Shown: positions 9,109-19,900, numbered from the stretch's first letter. The stretch is DNA of 64,000 bases from a bacterium (GCA_905221215.1 CAJNCI010000002.1:1-64000); one strand, 5' to 3'. A program made the numbers and translations. Notes: generated by a model from the letters alone, not told the origin.

Positions 9109-9957
9109 TTACCAGTTTTCTGCAAAAAATCTCAGACAATCTGGTAAATTCTCCGACCATGGAATCTCACTATGGATGGCACCAGACTGAACTTTTAAGA
9201 CAAGATTATCCAAATGAACTCCCCCTGCTATCAAATCATGGTAATAGCGAAGCGATGAGTCGATATAGGCTTGTTTGATATTACCAGCCATCAAGGTCTT
9301 GTCTGTATCATCCGCTTCTTCCGTTCCCACATAGATGAAGATGCGCTGGTCAGACGACAGTTGCTGGCGCTCTATATAGCGGTTAAAGGCTTCTTGGTGC
9401 AGCCAGTTGGCAGATGAAAAGACGCCCAAGCAACCAATTTGGTCTTGGTATTCCAAACCGATAAACTGGGTAATATTGCCTCCTAGTGACGAGCCAACCA
9501 TAGCCGTATGCTGGCGATCAGCTTTAGTACGGTAGGTCTCATCGATAAATGGCTTGACCACCTCCATAACAAACTCAGCATACTCCACACCCTTGCCACC
9601 AAATTGCTGCCCTGGGATAGGAGATTCTTGAAACTTCCAAGCTGCATACTCATTCATCCGCCCCATACCATCATTATCAATGGCTACGACAATCATGCGA
9701 CTGATATCAGGATTACGCTTAATAGCTGGGATAATCTTCCATGAATGACCAATGAAAGACTCCTTGCTATAAAAAACATTTTGCCCGTCATGAAAGTATA
9801 CAACAGGATAGGAACGATCCGTGTCTTTCTCATAATCTTTAGGAAGAAGAACACGCACACGGCGCTCCTTACCTGTATAAGGAACCTTGAGTTTGTGTTC
9901 TTTCATTTTTAGATAAAAGTAGGATTGATTCATTGTCAGAAAACTCTCTATATTCAA
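9109..9957 (-). CDS. Esterase family protein (alpha/beta hydrolase)
   Basis: A 282-aa paralogous esterase, first gene of the three-gene operon. The sequence has VLLPKDYEKDTDRSYPVVYFHDGQNVFY (~35-60), the nucleophile elbow MVGSSLGGNITQFIG (~155) and a histidine near the end (GAIHSEIPWSENLP). This resembles enterochelin-esterase/YbbA-like enzymes that hydrolyse ester or peptide conjugates. Cytosolic by sequence; substrate unknown. Confidence 0.85.
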   Translation of the reverse strand: MNIESFLTMNQSYFYLKMKEHKLKVPYTGKERRVRVLLPKDYEKDTDRSYPVVYFHDGQNVFYSKESFIGHSWKIIPAIKRNPDISRMIVVAIDNDGMGRMNEYAAWKFQESPIPGQQFGGKGVEYAEFVMEVVKPFIDETYRTKADRQHTAMVGSSLGGNITQFIGLEYQDQIGCLGVFSSANWLHQEAFNRYIERQQLSSDQRIFIYVGTEEADDTDKTLMAGNIKQAYIDSSLRYYHDLIAGGVHLDNLVLKVQSGAIHSEIPWSENLPDCLRFFAENW

Positions 9958-10068
9958 AATTTATTCTTATTATATCACAGTTTAAGAAAAAAAGTCAGTT
10001 TTTCTTCCATTTTTGGATTAAAAACTAACTTTTTCATTTAATTTTCTAAATTCTTTTGGATTTTCTGA

Positions 10069-11283
10069 TTAGAGCAGATTGTCAATCAAGTCATCTACTT
10101 CATCTTTTTCAGCCCGCGGTGTGATCTCAGTAATCATAATCCCTGCCACTGCTCGCTCAACCAAGCCTTCAACATCCATGCGTGCTTCATACTGCTCTGC
10201 GTTCTTAATCTTAGGATTTGTTTTAGGACGGTCAGGCGCAAAAATGGTACAGCAGTCTTCAAAAGGTTGGATAGAAATTTCAAAGGTATCGATTTCTTGA
10301 GCGATGTCAATGATTTCCAACTTATCCATAGTAACCACAGGACGAATGACTGGAGTGCTGGTCACAGCGTTGATAGTCTGCATACTTTCCAAGGTCTGGC
10401 TGGCTACTTGACCAAGACTTTCCCCATTGATGATAACTAAACCATTTCTCACCTCACGAATACGGTCAGTAATCCGCATCATAAAACGACGGGTCAAGGT
10501 CATGAGATAGGCTTCTGGCGCTTTAGCCTTGATTTCCTCTTGGATCTCTGTGAAAGGTACTTCGATAAACTGGATATTGCCCCCAAACTTAGTCAATTTA
10601 CGAGTTAAATCTTGGGCTTTCTTGAGAGCACCAGGACTGGTGTAAGGTGGGCTGGCAAAGTGAACAGCCTCGATATCTACACCACGTTTAAGAGCTAGAT
10701 AACCTGCCACAGGTGAGTCAATTCCCCCTGATAACATGAGCATGCCTTTACCAGAACTTCCCACAGGTAATCCTCCTGCTCCACGAAAAGTTTCATAGGA
10801 AATATAGGCAGCCTCCTCACGAATCTCAACCTGAAGATTGATGTCAGGATTTTTCATCTGAGCTTGTACGTTTGGAATAGCCTCGAAAACAGCTCCACCA
10901 AGAGTTTGATTGAGTTCACGACTGTCCAATTCAAAGTTGTGGTCGCTACGCTTACCAGTAATTTTAAAGGTCATTCCTTCCTTGTAGATTTCTTTCATAA
11001 TCTCTTGGACAGAAGACTTCAAAACTTCTACAGATTTTTCAACCTTATATACTGGAGAAAAATTTTGAATCCCAAAGACTTGCTTAAGTGATTCTGCTAC
11101 TGCTGTGTAATCAGCTCCATTGAGGTATGCATGGGCACGATCGCGATCTGCGGTTACCTTAACTTGGGGATAGATAGACAAAACGTCTGAAATATTATTG
11201 CGAAGTTTATTGATGAAACGCATACGGTTTTTACCCTTGGTTGACAACTCTCCATAGCGAATCATAATTTCTGAATACTGCAT
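10069..11283 (-). CDS. thiI: tRNA 4-thiouridine sulfurtransferase
   Basis: Transfers sulfur to U8 of tRNA and contributes to thiazole synthesis in some species. The 404-aa form has an N-terminal ferredoxin-like region, a THUMP domain (~60-165) and a PP-loop adenylation domain with [19 protein letters not shown] (~183). It lacks the C-terminal rhodanese domain of the E. coli enzyme, as is usual in Gram-positives. It begins 8 bp after the stop of the cysteine desulfurase gene, its expected sulfur donor. Confidence 0.95.
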   Translation of the reverse strand: MQYSEIMIRYGELSTKGKNRMRFINKLRNNISDVLSIYPQVKVTADRDRAHAYLNGADYTAVAESLKQVFGIQNFSPVYKVEKSVEVLKSSVQEIMKEIYKEGMTFKITGKRSDHNFELDSRELNQTLGGAVFEAIPNVQAQMKNPDINLQVEIREEAAYISYETFRGAGGLPVGSSGKGMLMLSGGIDSPVAGYLALKRGVDIEAVHFASPPYTSPGALKKAQDLTRKLTKFGGNIQFIEVPFTEIQEEIKAKAPEAYLMTLTRRFMMRITDRIREVRNGLVIINGESLGQVASQTLESMQTINAVTSTPVIRPVVTMDKLEIIDIAQEIDTFEISIQPFEDCCTIFAPDRPKTNPKIKNAEQYEARMDVEGLVERAVAGIMITEITPRAEKDEVDDLIDNLL

Positions 11284-11291
11284 GAATGCTC

Positions 11292-12434
11292 CTATCTTAC
11301 TTTTCTAGTTTGATTATAAATTAATTTTAACTTGGTCAAAAACTGCTCGACCTGACTCATATCATTTTCAAGATCTAGGCTTAAACGCACAGCTGACTGG
11401 GCCTTATCCTTGTCCACTCCCATGGCAATCAAAGTGCCTGCAGGTTTCCCAGCCTTGGACGAACAAGCAGAGGTCGTTGAGATGAAAATATCATAGTCTT
11501 CAAAAGCGTGAACGATGACTTCACCACGAACACCCTTGATTCCAAAAGTCAGGATATGAGGGGCAAAGTCTTCCGCATCTGAAAAGACAAAAATATCTGG
11601 ATAGTCCAGAAGGGCTTGACGAATCACTGCCTTCATCTGGCCAGTCTTGCTTGTAAAAATATCTAGCTTTTCCATAGACAAACGGAGAGCCTTGGCTGTC
11701 GCTGCAATCCCTGCCACATTTTCAGTTGTCGAACGGTAATCACGTTCCTGACCTCCACCTGTTAAAAGAGGAGTAATCTTCTTGCCAGACTTGATATAGA
11801 CAAAACCAACACCACGAACTCCGTGGAACTTGTGACCAGAGAAAGTCGCAAAATCCACTCGTTCTGTCAGATACTTTTCAGTTGGAATCTTAGCAAGTGC
11901 CTGAACCGCATCCACGTGGAAGGAAATAGTTGGCTTGTCTTCTAACAGTTCTGAAATAGCCTCAATAGGCTGAACAGAACCGATTTCATTGTTCACAGCC
12001 ATGACGGAAACGAGGGTCGTATCAGGTCTTATCAAATTTGCTAACGCTTCAACATCCACAAATCCTTTGTTATCAACTGGAGCAAAATCTACTTCAAATC
12101 CTTGAGATTTCAACCAGAGAGCTGACTCTTTGACTGCCGGATGTTCAATGGCTGATACGATGATGTGCTTGCCAAACTGGGCTTTTTCAAAGGCCACACC
12201 CTTGATAACCCAGTTATCCCCTTCTGTTCCACCAGAAGTAAAGAAGATTTCATCGCTTTTCTTACCGATTAAATCCGCAATCTGTTGGCGAGAAGCATCT
12301 AAGATTCGTGTTGCCTGGTCTCCCAAACGATGGAGACTAGATGGATTTCCTAAAATTTTTGAAGCCACCTGCATATAGGTTTCAAGGGCTTCAGGATAGG
12401 GCTTGGTAGTCGCCGAATTATCAAAGTAAATCAT
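11292..12434 (-). CDS. Cysteine desulfurase (NifS/IscS family)
   Basis: A 380-aa PLP enzyme that takes sulfur from cysteine, here most likely for ThiI. The cofactor lysine is in [13 protein letters not shown] (~200), the HVDAVQA segment lies before it, and the persulfide cysteine is in [16 protein letters not shown] (~320). The start [12 protein letters not shown] is typical. Operon order desulfurase-thiI with an 8-bp gap supports the specific pairing (NifZ/IscS2-like role). Confidence 0.95.
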   Translation of the reverse strand: MIYFDNSATTKPYPEALETYMQVASKILGNPSSLHRLGDQATRILDASRQQIADLIGKKSDEIFFTSGGTEGDNWVIKGVAFEKAQFGKHIIVSAIEHPAVKESALWLKSQGFEVDFAPVDNKGFVDVEALANLIRPDTTLVSVMAVNNEIGSVQPIEAISELLEDKPTISFHVDAVQALAKIPTEKYLTERVDFATFSGHKFHGVRGVGFVYIKSGKKITPLLTGGGQERDYRSTTENVAGIAATAKALRLSMEKLDIFTSKTGQMKAVIRQALLDYPDIFVFSDAEDFAPHILTFGIKGVRGEVIVHAFEDYDIFISTTSACSSKAGKPAGTLIAMGVDKDKAQSAVRLSLDLENDMSQVEQFLTKLKLIYNQTRKVR

Positions 12435-12572
12435 GTTTTCTCACGCTTTCTAAAATCACTTCCTCTATTGTATCATGAAACGGAGCTTGCGACAAGAAAG
12501 GGCAATTCCTCTTTTTTTAAGATTTTTTTAAAGAAATGAGGTATAATAAACTTTAATTAAAGGAGAGAATGT

Positions 12573-13007
12573 ATGTCTAATTATCGTAGAACTTCAAAAC
12601 CAAAAACAGAACACATCAAAAAAGGCTTCACGGTCTTTCAAAAAACCGTTGCTACTATCGGTAGTATCCTCGGCTTAATTACCGCAAGTATCACTATCAT
12701 GAACGCCTTGGATAATAACAAAAATACTAAAAAAGAACCTACGACAAGCCAGACGACAACAATTGTCAAAGAAATTCAAAAGGAATCCCCTCAGGAAAAC
12801 ACCAGTCCCAATAAGGAAAATCATACTAGTCAAGAAAAAACACAGCAAGAGGAAACGCCAAAATCCAGCGTCAAGGAAGAGAAAAAAGAAGAGCAGAAAA
12901 CATCAACTCAAGATTCTTCTACTCCTGCTCCTACTCCAAGTAAACCTGCCGCTGAAAATGAAAAACAGTCCAATACTCCAACTTCAGAACATAAAAGCAA
13001 TCAATAG
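12573..13007 (+). CDS. Small membrane-anchored protein with low-complexity tail
   Basis: A 144-aa protein with a basic N terminus, one membrane segment (~30-47: TVATIGSILGLITASITIMNAL) and then about 95 residues rich in Lys, Glu, Thr, Ser, Gln and Pro. The tail probably extends outside the cell as a disordered, cell-wall-spanning region. AAGGAG lies 7 bases before the ATG. Similar proteins next to ftsK are known in streptococci without an assigned function. Divergent from the desulfurase operon. Confidence 0.75.
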   Translation: MSNYRRTSKPKTEHIKKGFTVFQKTVATIGSILGLITASITIMNALDNNKNTKKEPTTSQTTTIVKEIQKESPQENTSPNKENHTSQEKTQQEETPKSSVKEEKKEEQKTSTQDSSTPAPTPSKPAAENEKQSNTPTSEHKSNQ

Positions 13008-13049
13008 CCAGTAAAATAGCTCCCTCCAAACTTGGAAAGAAGCTATTTT

Positions 13050-15362
13050 TTATTGTTGTAACACTTTTCGAGGTTTGGTACCCTCAGCTGGACCGATGAC
13101 ACCTGCCATCTCCAGTTCTTCCATGAGACGGGTCGCACGGTTAAATCCAACTGATAAACGACGCTGAATCATAGATGCGCTGGCTTTCTGGGTCTCAATG
13201 ACCAAAGCTTTGGCTTCTTCAAAAAGCGGATCTCCACCAGTTTCACCATCTGAAAATTCTCCGTCATTTTCAGAAACCTCTCCCGGATCAAAACTCTCAT
13301 CGTAGTCTGCATCTGCCTGAGCCTTGATGAAGTTTACAATGCGTTCGACATCGTCATCCGAGATAAAGGATCCTTGCAGACGAACTGGATGATTTTCATC
13401 GATTGGTTTAAAGAGCATATCTCCTCGTCCAAGCAATTTCTCTGCTCCATTTTCATCCAAAATCGTACGGGAATCTGTACCTGATGATACCGCAAACGCC
13501 ACACGAGATGGAACATTAGCCTTGATCAGACCAGAGATGACATCAACGGATGGACGCTGGGTCGCAAGAATCATGTGGATCCCGGCGGCACGCGCCTTCT
13601 GTCCAAGACGAATAATGGCATCCTCTACTTCCTTGCTGGCCACCATCATGAGGTCAGCCAACTCATCCACAATCACAACAATGAGTGGTAGCGGAACCTG
13701 CTTGTATTCAGATTGGGCATTGAACTCTTCTACCTTGGCATTAAAGCCTGCAATGTTACGAACTCCCACCTTGGCAAAGAGTTCATAACGGTTTTCCATC
13801 TCATCCACCACCTTTTGCAGGGCCTTGCTGGCCTTGCGTGGATTGGTTACAACTGGAATCAAGAGATGGGGAATATCATTGTAAACAGACAACTCAACCA
13901 TCTTAGGATCCACCATCATAAACTTGACCTGGTCTGGTCTTGCCTTCATGAGAATACTAGCAATAATACCATTAACTGCTACCGACTTCCCTGAACCCGT
14001 TGAACCTGCGACGAGCAAGTGGGGCATTTTAGAAAGGTCAAATGCTCTTGCGGTGCCATTAACTGCCTTCCCTAGAGGAATTTCCAAGAGATTTTCTGCT
14101 TTTGTTTGAGATTGTTCCCATAGTTCGCGGAAGGACACAGTCGCAATCTCTGAGTTAGGAACTTCGATTCCAACCAGAGATTTCCCGGGAATAGGAGCTT
14201 CAATCCGGACATCCTTAGCGGCCAGTGCCAGTGCTAAGTCATCTGCAAGATTGGAAATGCGGTTAACCCGTACACCAACTGCTGGCTTGACTTCATACTT
14301 GGTCACTGATGGGCCAATTTCAGCCCGTTCAACTGTCACCTTGATACCAAAGCTGGCAAAAGTTTCTTCTAGGATTTTGATATTTTCTCGGACGATTTTC
14401 TTCTCTTTAGACTGGTCTTTGGGTTTATCAGGAGCAAAGAGTTGTAAACTTGGAAGTTTGTATTCAAGAGCTTCCTTGGCTGAAAAATCAACCTGAACAT
14501 CTTCGTCATCAAATGTTTGTTCCTGTTCTGGGAATTCAAGTTCAGCTTGAGGGAGGATGATTTCTGGTTCCACCCACTCTTCTTCAGGTATAGGTGGAAA
14601 ATCCTGAACGGCCTCCTCTATCAGAATTTCACCTGTTTCCATATCGACAGGAGGCAAATCAAGTAAGGCTTTCTCAGCGGCTTCTTTTTCTAATCTAGCC
14701 TCTTCCTCAGCCTTTTGGCGAGCTTTTTCTTCTTGTTTGACAAAGCGTTCCTCTTTTCGACGCTCATGCCCTTCTCGCCATTTGGCAAAGCCTCTACTAA
14801 AAAATTCAGCGATATCGTAAACAGACCAAGGACTAACTAGGAGAGCGCCTGCTAAAATCAAGATAGAACCAATAAAGTAAGTACCGATATTTGAGAAGAG
14901 AAAGGCTGTTGGCACATAGAGTCCAACACCAATCAAGCCTCCACCAGCAAAACTGGTCGTTCGAAAACCTGTCAAATCAGTCACAACCTGAGCCATGGTT
15001 CCTTTTAGGACCGACTTGTCCAAATCATATTTCCAAACCAAGTAGGCCTCAAAAATCAGGAGCAAACCTGCAAATATAGTGAAAAAGCCAGATAGGAGGC
15101 CTTCCTGTTTTCGTATCCACTTGAAAAAGAAGAGATAGATCAAGAGGGCAAATATTGCCAGATAAGCTAGGCTACCCACCAGCAAGCGAATTAAATTATA
15201 AAGGGTTATACCTGCAGCCCCTAATTTAAAGGCTGCAAAAATCAATAAAAACGCGATTCCTAGCGAAATTAACATTCGTTGAATCGCTTCTTTTCTTTCG
15301 AGTCTTTCGAGTTCTGCTTTAGACGGTCTCCGTCTTGTTTTACTTGTATTCTTGTTTGCCAT
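13050..15362 (-). CDS. ftsK: DNA translocase FtsK/SpoIIIE
   Basis: A 770-aa septal DNA pump that moves chromosome termini at division. Four to five membrane segments lie in residues 28-185, followed by a short charged linker (Glu/Lys rich, ~190-300). Then comes the RecA-like motor with Walker [18 protein letters not shown] (~435) and Walker [17 protein letters not shown] (~540). The C-terminal gamma winged helix ([30 protein letters not shown]) reads KOPS-type sites. Complete and typical in length for streptococci. Confidence 0.97.
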   Translation of the reverse strand: MANKNTSKTRRRPSKAELERLERKEAIQRMLISLGIAFLLIFAAFKLGAAGITLYNLIRLLVGSLAYLAIFALLIYLFFFKWIRKQEGLLSGFFTIFAGLLLIFEAYLVWKYDLDKSVLKGTMAQVVTDLTGFRTTSFAGGGLIGVGLYVPTAFLFSNIGTYFIGSILILAGALLVSPWSVYDIAEFFSRGFAKWREGHERRKEERFVKQEEKARQKAEEEARLEKEAAEKALLDLPPVDMETGEILIEEAVQDFPPIPEEEWVEPEIILPQAELEFPEQEQTFDDEDVQVDFSAKEALEYKLPSLQLFAPDKPKDQSKEKKIVRENIKILEETFASFGIKVTVERAEIGPSVTKYEVKPAVGVRVNRISNLADDLALALAAKDVRIEAPIPGKSLVGIEVPNSEIATVSFRELWEQSQTKAENLLEIPLGKAVNGTARAFDLSKMPHLLVAGSTGSGKSVAVNGIIASILMKARPDQVKFMMVDPKMVELSVYNDIPHLLIPVVTNPRKASKALQKVVDEMENRYELFAKVGVRNIAGFNAKVEEFNAQSEYKQVPLPLIVVIVDELADLMMVASKEVEDAIIRLGQKARAAGIHMILATQRPSVDVISGLIKANVPSRVAFAVSSGTDSRTILDENGAEKLLGRGDMLFKPIDENHPVRLQGSFISDDDVERIVNFIKAQADADYDESFDPGEVSENDGEFSDGETGGDPLFEEAKALVIETQKASASMIQRRLSVGFNRATRLMEELEMAGVIGPAEGTKPRKVLQQ

Positions 15363-15401
15363 TCTTCTATTATACCATATTTGACAGACATTTCGGAAAG
15401 A

Positions 15402-15434
15402 GAAAAGACTGCACCAAACGGTACAATCTTTTCA
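15402..15434 (-). terminator. Terminator of the fru operon
   Basis: An imperfect hairpin (AAAAGA...ACC and GGT...TCTTTT) between fruA and ftsK; on the minus strand it is followed by TCTCTTTCC. Assigned mainly by position after the fruA stop. Confidence 0.5.
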
Positions 15435-15449
15435 TTTTCTATCTAATTT

Positions 15450-17402
15450 TTATGCTTGAGGTTTACGTAGGTAACCATAGACCACACCACTTACGATTGC
15501 TCCTACCAAGACAGAGGCAAGGTAAAGAAGGGGCATTGAAGTAAGGGCGATGACGAAGATTCCTCCGTGTGGCGCCATGAGTTTGATTCCAGCAAGGCCA
15601 ACAAGTCCGCCTGCTACTGCTGAACCAAGGATGAAGCTTGGAATCGCACGAGCTGGGTCAGCGGCACCAAATGGAATCGCTCCCTCAGTGATAAATGACA
15701 AGCCCATGATGATGTTTGTCAAACCAGAGTTGCGTTCTTCTTTGGTGAATTTATCTTTGAAAAGAAGAGTTGCTACAAAGATAGCAAGTGGTGGTACCAT
15801 TCCTCCAGCCATAACTGCTGCCATGGCTACAGAACCACCTGAAGAAACAGTCGCTGCAAGCGTACCTGTACCAAATACATAAGCTGCTTTGTTAACTGGT
15901 CCACCCATGTCAACAGCCATCATTCCACCAAGAACGATACCGAGAAGGACAGCTGAACCTCCTCCAAGACCGCCTAGGAAATCATTCATAGCAGTGTTGA
16001 TTGCTGCCATTGGGATGTTAACAGCTAGCATGACAAATCCAGTCAAGATTGTTCCAAGAAGTGGCAAGAGAAGGATTGATTTAGCACCTTCAAGTGAACG
16101 AGGAACTTTAACATATTTCTTAATAGCAAGAACCAAGGCACCTGCGATAAATCCACCAACAAGGGCACCTAGGAAACCAGATGAGACACCTGCAAGAGTT
16201 GAAGTTGCTTCACCACCTGCGGCATAAGGAATTTTACCAAAGGCAAAACCTTCTTTGGCAATAGCACCAGCCACGAAACCTGCAACCAAACCTGGTTTTT
16301 CAGCGATAGAGTAGGCCACATATCCTGCAAAGACTGGAAGCATCAAACCAAAGGCTGCACCACCAATTTTCATGAACATAGAAGCTAGCTCATGGTAAGA
16401 ACCAAGATTTCCAAGGTTTTCATTTGGAACACCCAAAGCTCCATCAATCAAGAAGGCAAGGGCAATCATGATACCACCACCGATAACGAATGGCAACATT
16501 TGGGATACCCCACTCATCAAGTGTTTGTAGAAGGCACCACCAAGGCTTTGTTTTTCGTTGCTTGCTGTTGCAGTTTTTGTTCCATTAGCAGCATGGTAAA
16601 CTTCAGCATCCCCAGAAAGAGCCAAGTTAATCAATTCTTCTGTCTTACGGATCCCGTCAGCCACTGGACGATTGATCAATGGTTTGCCATCGAAACGATC
16701 CATCTCAACAGCCTTATCAGCAGCGATGATAACAGCTTTAGCCTTGCGGATATCCTCTGCAGTCAATTGATTCCCAACACCGCTAGCACCATTGGTTTCA
16801 ACCTTGATGCTAACCCCCATTTCAGCAGCCACTTTTTGAAGGGTTTCTTGAGCCATGTATGTGTGGGCGATACCTGTTGTACAAGCTGTAACAGCTACGA
16901 GGAAATCTCCAGATTCGTTGGCAGGCGCTTGAACAGACTCTTCAGTTTTTTCTGAAGCTTGGTCAAAAAGTTCGATGACATGATTAGCTGATGTTGCTTG
17001 GCGAAGTTTGTCAGCAAAACCGTCTTTCATCAAGTATTGAGACAATTCTGCCAAGGCTGCTAAGTGAGTATCATTGGCACCTTCTGGAGCTGCAATCATA
17101 AAGAAGAGGTCAGTTGCTTGTCCATCCAAGCTCTCATAGTCAACTCCCTTGTTTGACTTAGCAAAGAGAACTGTCGCCTCTTTGACAGCAGTGTTTTTGC
17201 TGTGAGGCATAGCGATACCATCACCCAAACCAGTAGAAGTCAAAGCTTCACGCGCCAAAATACCTTCTTTAAATGTTTCAAAATCCGTCACATAACCGTG
17301 ATCTACCAAGCTTTTAATCATCTCTTCGATGACAGCTTTTTTTTCAGTTGCCTGCAAATCCAGCAACATGACATCTTTTCTCAATAGGTCTTGAATTTTC
17401 AT
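15450..17402 (-). CDS. fruA: Fructose-specific PTS enzyme IIABC
   Basis: A 650-aa membrane permease that imports fructose as fructose 1-phosphate. EIIA comes first, with its phospho-histidine in GDGIAMPHSKN (~65). EIIB follows with the phospho-cysteine in AVTACTTGIAHTYMAQ (~175). EIIC has about ten membrane spans (~300-645) including GVSQMLPFVIGGGIMIALAF. The start overlaps the fruK stop by 4 bp. Last gene of the fruR-fruK-fruA operon, with the cre site ahead of fruR. Confidence 0.96.
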   Translation of the reverse strand: MKIQDLLRKDVMLLDLQATEKKAVIEEMIKSLVDHGYVTDFETFKEGILAREALTSTGLGDGIAMPHSKNTAVKEATVLFAKSNKGVDYESLDGQATDLFFMIAAPEGANDTHLAALAELSQYLMKDGFADKLRQATSANHVIELFDQASEKTEESVQAPANESGDFLVAVTACTTGIAHTYMAQETLQKVAAEMGVSIKVETNGASGVGNQLTAEDIRKAKAVIIAADKAVEMDRFDGKPLINRPVADGIRKTEELINLALSGDAEVYHAANGTKTATASNEKQSLGGAFYKHLMSGVSQMLPFVIGGGIMIALAFLIDGALGVPNENLGNLGSYHELASMFMKIGGAAFGLMLPVFAGYVAYSIAEKPGLVAGFVAGAIAKEGFAFGKIPYAAGGEATSTLAGVSSGFLGALVGGFIAGALVLAIKKYVKVPRSLEGAKSILLLPLLGTILTGFVMLAVNIPMAAINTAMNDFLGGLGGGSAVLLGIVLGGMMAVDMGGPVNKAAYVFGTGTLAATVSSGGSVAMAAVMAGGMVPPLAIFVATLLFKDKFTKEERNSGLTNIIMGLSFITEGAIPFGAADPARAIPSFILGSAVAGGLVGLAGIKLMAPHGGIFVIALTSMPLLYLASVLVGAIVSGVVYGYLRKPQA

Positions 17403-18310
17403 CGTTTTTCTACCTCAACTTTTTCATATGTTTCTTTAATAAATTCTGCTGTTGCCAAGTCATCCGAGAATGTAGTTGCTGTTCCACAAGCAACTCCCCA
17501 TTTGAATGCTTCTACTGCGTCTTTTGATTTGACAAATTCACCTGTAAATCCGGCAACCATAGAGTCACCAGCTCCAACTGAATTTTTGACTGTTCCCTTG
17601 ATAGGTTTTGCGAAGTAAGCTCCCTCAGATGTGACAAGAAGGGCACCGTCACCAGCCATAGAGATAATAACGTTTTGAGCACCTTTAGCTAGTAGCTCAC
17701 GAGCATATTTCTCAATTTGGTCCAAACTTTCAAGTTTCACTCCAAAGATAGCTCCAAGTTCGTGATTGTTTGGTTTAACTAAAAGCGGCTGGTAGTCCAA
17801 ACTATCAATCAAGGTCTGACCTTCGAAGTCACAGACCACTTGAGCACCTGTCTGACGAGTCAAGGCAATCAAATCCTTGTAGATGACATTCCCTAAGTTT
17901 TTAGCACTTGAACCCGCAAACACAACTGTATCTTCTGCAGTCAAACTAGACAAAATAGCTTTCAACTCTTCTAACTGAGCCGGTTCCACGTTTGGACCAG
18001 TTCCATTGATTTCTGTTTCTTGGTCTGCTTTAATCTTGACATTGATACGAGTATCTTCTGCTACTTGGACAAAACGCGTTTCGATTTCCTCTTCTGCCAA
18101 AGTATCTGTGATAAATTTACCAGTAAAACCTCCGATAAATCCAGTCGCTGTATTGGGAATATCCAAGCGTTTCAAGACACGACTAACATTGATTCCTTTC
18201 CCACCAGCAAACTTATCATCACTGTCCATACGATTGACACTACCAACTTGAACTTGGTCCAAGCGAACGATATAGTCAATAGATGGATTGAGTGTGACTG
18301 TATAAATCAT
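17399..18310 (-). CDS. fruK: 1-phosphofructokinase
   Basis: Phosphorylates fructose 1-phosphate made by FruA to fructose 1,6-bisphosphate. The 303-aa PfkB-family protein has GGKGINVSRVL (~38) and the C-terminal PfkB signature KNSVGAGDSMVAGFTGEF with the catalytic Asp (~250). It overlaps both neighbours by 4 bp (fruR upstream, fruA downstream), so the three are translated in a coupled way. Confidence 0.96.
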   Translation of the reverse strand: MIYTVTLNPSIDYIVRLDQVQVGSVNRMDSDDKFAGGKGINVSRVLKRLDIPNTATGFIGGFTGKFITDTLAEEEIETRFVQVAEDTRINVKIKADQETEINGTGPNVEPAQLEELKAILSSLTAEDTVVFAGSSAKNLGNVIYKDLIALTRQTGAQVVCDFEGQTLIDSLDYQPLLVKPNNHELGAIFGVKLESLDQIEKYARELLAKGAQNVIISMAGDGALLVTSEGAYFAKPIKGTVKNSVGAGDSMVAGFTGEFVKSKDAVEAFKWGVACGTATTFSDDLATAEFIKETYEKVEVEKR

Positions 18311-19047
18311 ACTTCTATTACCTCCGTTTTTTCTTTTATTGTCTGCAAGAGCTCATGCCCTTGACTTGTGATAACAATTGCTCGTTTGAGTGGGGCTACC
18401 TTGGCAAAGCAAGTTTGTCCAATTTTTGACGAATCGACCAAGACATAAGTCTGTTTGGCATTCTCCAAAATAGCACGCTTAACTGCCCCCTCTTCCATAT
18501 CAGGAGTCGTATAATAGCTATCGTCCACACCATTCATCCCGATAAAGGCACGGTCAAAGTGTAATTGGTTAATCTGGTTAAGAGCAACACCCCCGATGCT
18601 AGCATCCGTCGCCGTCTTGACACTTCCTCCAACTATGACAGTCGGAATCTGCTTTTCAACCAACTGAGCTGCATGGTGAATGGAGTTGGTCACGACTGTA
18701 ACATTCTTATTGACCAATTCATGAATCAAAAAGGCTGTCGTTGTTCCAGCATCGATAAAGATGACATCTTGTTCCTTGATGAGAGAGGCTGCCTTCTGAG
18801 CAAGCAACTTCTTCTCTTGAAGGTTTTTGACAGATTTTTCTTGAATGGTTTCTTCTTCCTGTAAGGAGTGGGGGAGTTCTGCTCCACCATGCACGCGACG
18901 AAGCTTGTTTTCTGCTTCCAACTCATCCAAGTCTCTTCGAACCGTTGATTCTGACGTTTCTAGCAAACTAACTAATTTTTCTAGAGAAACTACATGATGT
19001 TGATTTAACTCCTCTAAAATCAGCTGCTTCCGCTCTGTTTTTAACAC
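18307..19047 (-). CDS. fruR: DeoR-family repressor of the fructose operon
   Basis: A 246-aa regulator with an N-terminal helix-turn-helix (~6-57: LILEELNQHHVVSLEKLVSLLETSESTVRRDLDELE) and a sugar-phosphate-binding DeoR C-terminal domain (DVIFIDAGTTTAFLIHEL; KTATDASIGGVALNQ). The likely effector is fructose 1-phosphate. The start is GTG, supported by AGGAGG 8 bases upstream. It is the first gene of its own target operon, so it is probably autoregulated. Confidence 0.93.
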   Translation of the reverse strand: MLKTERKQLILEELNQHHVVSLEKLVSLLETSESTVRRDLDELEAENKLRRVHGGAELPHSLQEEETIQEKSVKNLQEKKLLAQKAASLIKEQDVIFIDAGTTTAFLIHELVNKNVTVVTNSIHHAAQLVEKQIPTVIVGGSVKTATDASIGGVALNQINQLHFDRAFIGMNGVDDSYYTTPDMEEGAVKRAILENAKQTYVLVDSSKIGQTCFAKVAPLKRAIVITSQGHELLQTIKEKTEVIEV

Positions 19048-19059
19048 CGAATCACCTCC

Positions 19060-19107
19060 TGTTATCGTTTACACTATCCATTCTATCACACTTTCTTTCA
19101 AAGTCAA
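19060..19107 (-). promoter_or_regulatory. fru operon promoter with perfect cre site
   Basis: On the minus strand TTGACT (19102-19107) and TAGAAT (19080-19085) are 16 bases apart. TGTAAACGATAACA (19060-19073) matches the CcpA cre consensus TGWAANCGNTNWCA at every position and covers the predicted start of transcription, so glucose repression by roadblock is expected. Two direct repeats of TTTGAAAGAAA on the minus strand (about 19091-19102 and 19121-19132) flank the -35 region and are candidate FruR operators. Confidence 0.8.
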
Positions 19108-19207
19108 GCATTTTTTGTCATTTTCTTTCAAATTCTATCATTTTTCTTATTTACAGAATTTTTATTGCAAGATAAGAGCCTTTATGGTAGACTATTTGAG
19201 TAAGTAT

Positions 19208-19295
19208 GGAAGATTACTCAAGAGGCTTAAGAGGCCGTGTTGGAAACGCGGTAGGCGTGTAACAGCGTGCGTGGGTTCGAATCCCATGTCTTCCG
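19208..19295 (+). tRNA. tRNA-Ser (anticodon GGA)
   Basis: An 88-base class II tRNA. The acceptor stem GGAAGAT pairs with GTCTTCC, the discriminator is G, and the anticodon loop is TTGGAAA inside CCGTG/CGCGG. A long variable arm follows (GGCGTGTAACAGCGTGC), then the T arm GTGGGTTCGAATCCCAT. CCA is not encoded. The anticodon GGA reads serine codons UCC and UCU. Confidence 0.97.
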
Positions 19296-19494
19296 TAGAA
19301 AAGAAAAATTATTTCTAGGATGCGACAAATGTTGTATCCTTTTTTTATCCCTTTTTAAAAAAGAGGGTCTGTTTGTGACTCCTTTGTTGTATCCTTTTTC
19401 CGCAAAAGAATACCAAGGAATACCAAAGACAAAAATAAAAAACGTTGATTTAACAACGTTTTACCAAGGAATACGAAAGAATGCCAAGGAATAA
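19296..19494. other. Repeat-bearing intergenic region beside ssrA
   Basis: No gene is seen. It holds two copies of GTTGTATCCTTTTT (19331, 19386), three copies of RCCAAGGAAT (19412, 19463, 19483) and the ssrA terminator. The repeats end exactly at the tmRNA 3' end, a common integration site, so this may be the scar or an arm region of a former integrated element. Confidence 0.5.
19433..19460 (-). terminator. ssrA terminator
   Basis: On the minus strand AACGTTG and CAACGTT form a perfect 7-bp stem around a 6-base loop, followed by TTTTATTTTTG, 35 bases after the tmRNA 3' end. Confidence 0.85.
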
Positions 19495-19839
19495 TGGAGC
19501 CGGTGGGAGTCGAACCCACGTCCAAACACCTGCCAACATATTTGTCTACAACCATAGGTTATGTATTAGTTTAACAGTTCCTCGACACATAACTCAAGCC
19601 TAGAAGCTGCGAGTCTATCAATCTCTTATCAAGCCACTAGACAAGGCTTGATCGTATCTCGCTAATAATAAGACCTGTCATTGAACACGAGCAATCCAAA
19701 TCGGGTCACGCCTGCTGGTTTTTAGGCAGCTAGAGCGTAAGAAGTGTTATTTTTTGCAGTTATATTTAACTGAGCGTTTACGTCGCCACACGAGTCGCAA
19801 AATATGCCTCATAATGCCTGTCGAATCCGTAACGACCCC
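19495..19839 (-). ncRNA. ssrA: Transfer-messenger RNA (tmRNA)
   Basis: Rescues stalled ribosomes and tags incomplete proteins. The 5' end GGGGTCGTTACGGATTCGAC pairs with the 3' end CACCGGCTCCA, which encodes its own CCA. The T arm GTGGGTTCGACTCCCAC is present. The internal reading frame gives tag AKNNTSYALAA followed by TAA, the known pneumococcal/mitis-group tag. About 345 nt. Confidence 0.97.
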
Positions 19840-19900
19840 AAAAGACAATAAAACCATTATACCTCATCTAACTCAAAAATGCAAAAGGGAAAGCAACTAA

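Noticed and set aside
16392..16955. 187-aa plus frame over fruA
   Set aside because: Shadow of fruA without start signals.
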